64,000 nucleotides of DNA from an uncultured Acidobacteriia bacterium (GTDB lineage Bacteria; Acidobacteriota; Terriglobia; Bryobacterales; Bryobacteraceae): the NCBI GenBank assembly GCA_903907865.1, contig CAIVPR010000158.1:1-64000 (forward strand). Direction: 5' to 3'. Below the pieces are notes generated by a model that had not been told where the DNA came from, searched no databases, and saw only the letters and a program-made list of their open reading frames with translations. This document shows, piece by piece, positions 63,896 through 64,000 of this stretch. A program made the position numbers and the translations under genes. The stretch's first letter is position 1. Each line of letters opens with the position of its first letter.

Positions 63896-64000
63896 GTGAC
63901 GTACAAGGAACTTCGAAGGATGCTCGCCGAAGCCGGATGTACGTTCAAGGATGGCCGCGGGCACGAAAAGGTGTACTTCGGCGACAGACAGTCTTCGATC
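63896..64000 (+). CDS. HicA-like toxin, 5' end only
   Basis: GTG 63896 opens TYKELRRMLAEAGCTFKDGR then GHEKVYFGDRQSS up to the window edge. This is the HicA mRNA-interferase pattern: KELLKLLE-GF--KR-KGSH--Y, with the His in RGHEK as catalytic residue. A HicB antitoxin would follow to the right. Confidence 0.65.
   Translation, partial: MTYKELRRMLAEAGCTFKDGRGHEKVYFGDRQSSI

Overview
The window is high-GC DNA from a bacterium that is almost certainly an acidobacterium of the Bryobacterales/Solibacter type. The evidence is direct: there are members of the three protein families named after Solibacter/Acidobacteria (TIGR03435 at 21066-21791, the VWFA-related TIGR03436 type at 24663-25775, and C-terminal TIGR03437 modules at 27133-29289 and 48084-51833), together with many secreted proteases and dispersed hairpin repeats. 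No rRNA, tRNA or CRISPR array was found.

Region 1 (1-6556) is a diversity-generating retroelement (DGR). On the minus strand lie a 1007-residue target (trypsin-like protease, NACHT/STAND ATPase, C-type-lectin-fold FGE domain ending in a variable region), an Avd accessory protein and a DGR-type reverse transcriptase. The RT reading frame stops exactly at its YVDD box, next to a GTGCG sequence that looks like the 5' end of a group II intron running off the window. A second, frameshifted variable-region copy lies upstream of avd, and a three-gene cassette plus REP-like repeats sit inside the locus. The template repeat was not found and should lie beyond position 1.

Region 2 (6781-25775) is mostly housekeeping: FNR-type reductase, CbiX chelatase, dGTPase-like HD hydrolase, YfgM-like TPR protein, LolD-like ATPase, ClpC, flavin reductase, HU, site-2 protease, two glycosyltransferases, prepilin peptidase, 2H phosphoesterase, CPA2 antiporter, M28 peptidase, BrnT/BrnA, and the molybdenum cofactor run moeA-moaC-mog.

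Region 3 (26319-35727) holds secreted proteins including a matrixin-type metalloprotease, ClpS, a di-haem peroxidase, and a compact RiPP-like locus: radical SAM/SPASM, PqqD, HprK-like kinase and S24/S26 peptidase on one strand, and a nucleotidyltransferase plus a 57-residue putative precursor with a YxxP leader motif on the other.

Region 4 (35722-46577) has a P1B-type metal ATPase, then a stripped-down type III-A-like CRISPR effector locus: a 474-residue Cas10 without an HD domain and with the GGDD signature replaced, and csm2-csm5. No cas6, cas1, cas2, csm6 or array is present. csm4 carries a REP-derived and an 18-bp-repeat tail interrupted by a nonsense codon. A Zn-type ArsR regulator, an OprB-like porin and rpmB follow.

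Region 5 (46660-64000) contains a cupin, an F420-type NADP oxidoreductase, a very large S53 protease, then a decaying tract of pseudogenes (52 to 56 kb), a threefold partial tandem duplication of an Rpn-like nuclease gene, a zinc-ribbon/ankyrin gene with a broken inverted copy, a membrane-fused spermidine-synthase-like protein, an ArsC-like protein without its cysteine, and the start of a hicA-like gene. The two ends of the window and 35-44 kb are the accessory, rearranged parts; 7-25 kb is stable core.
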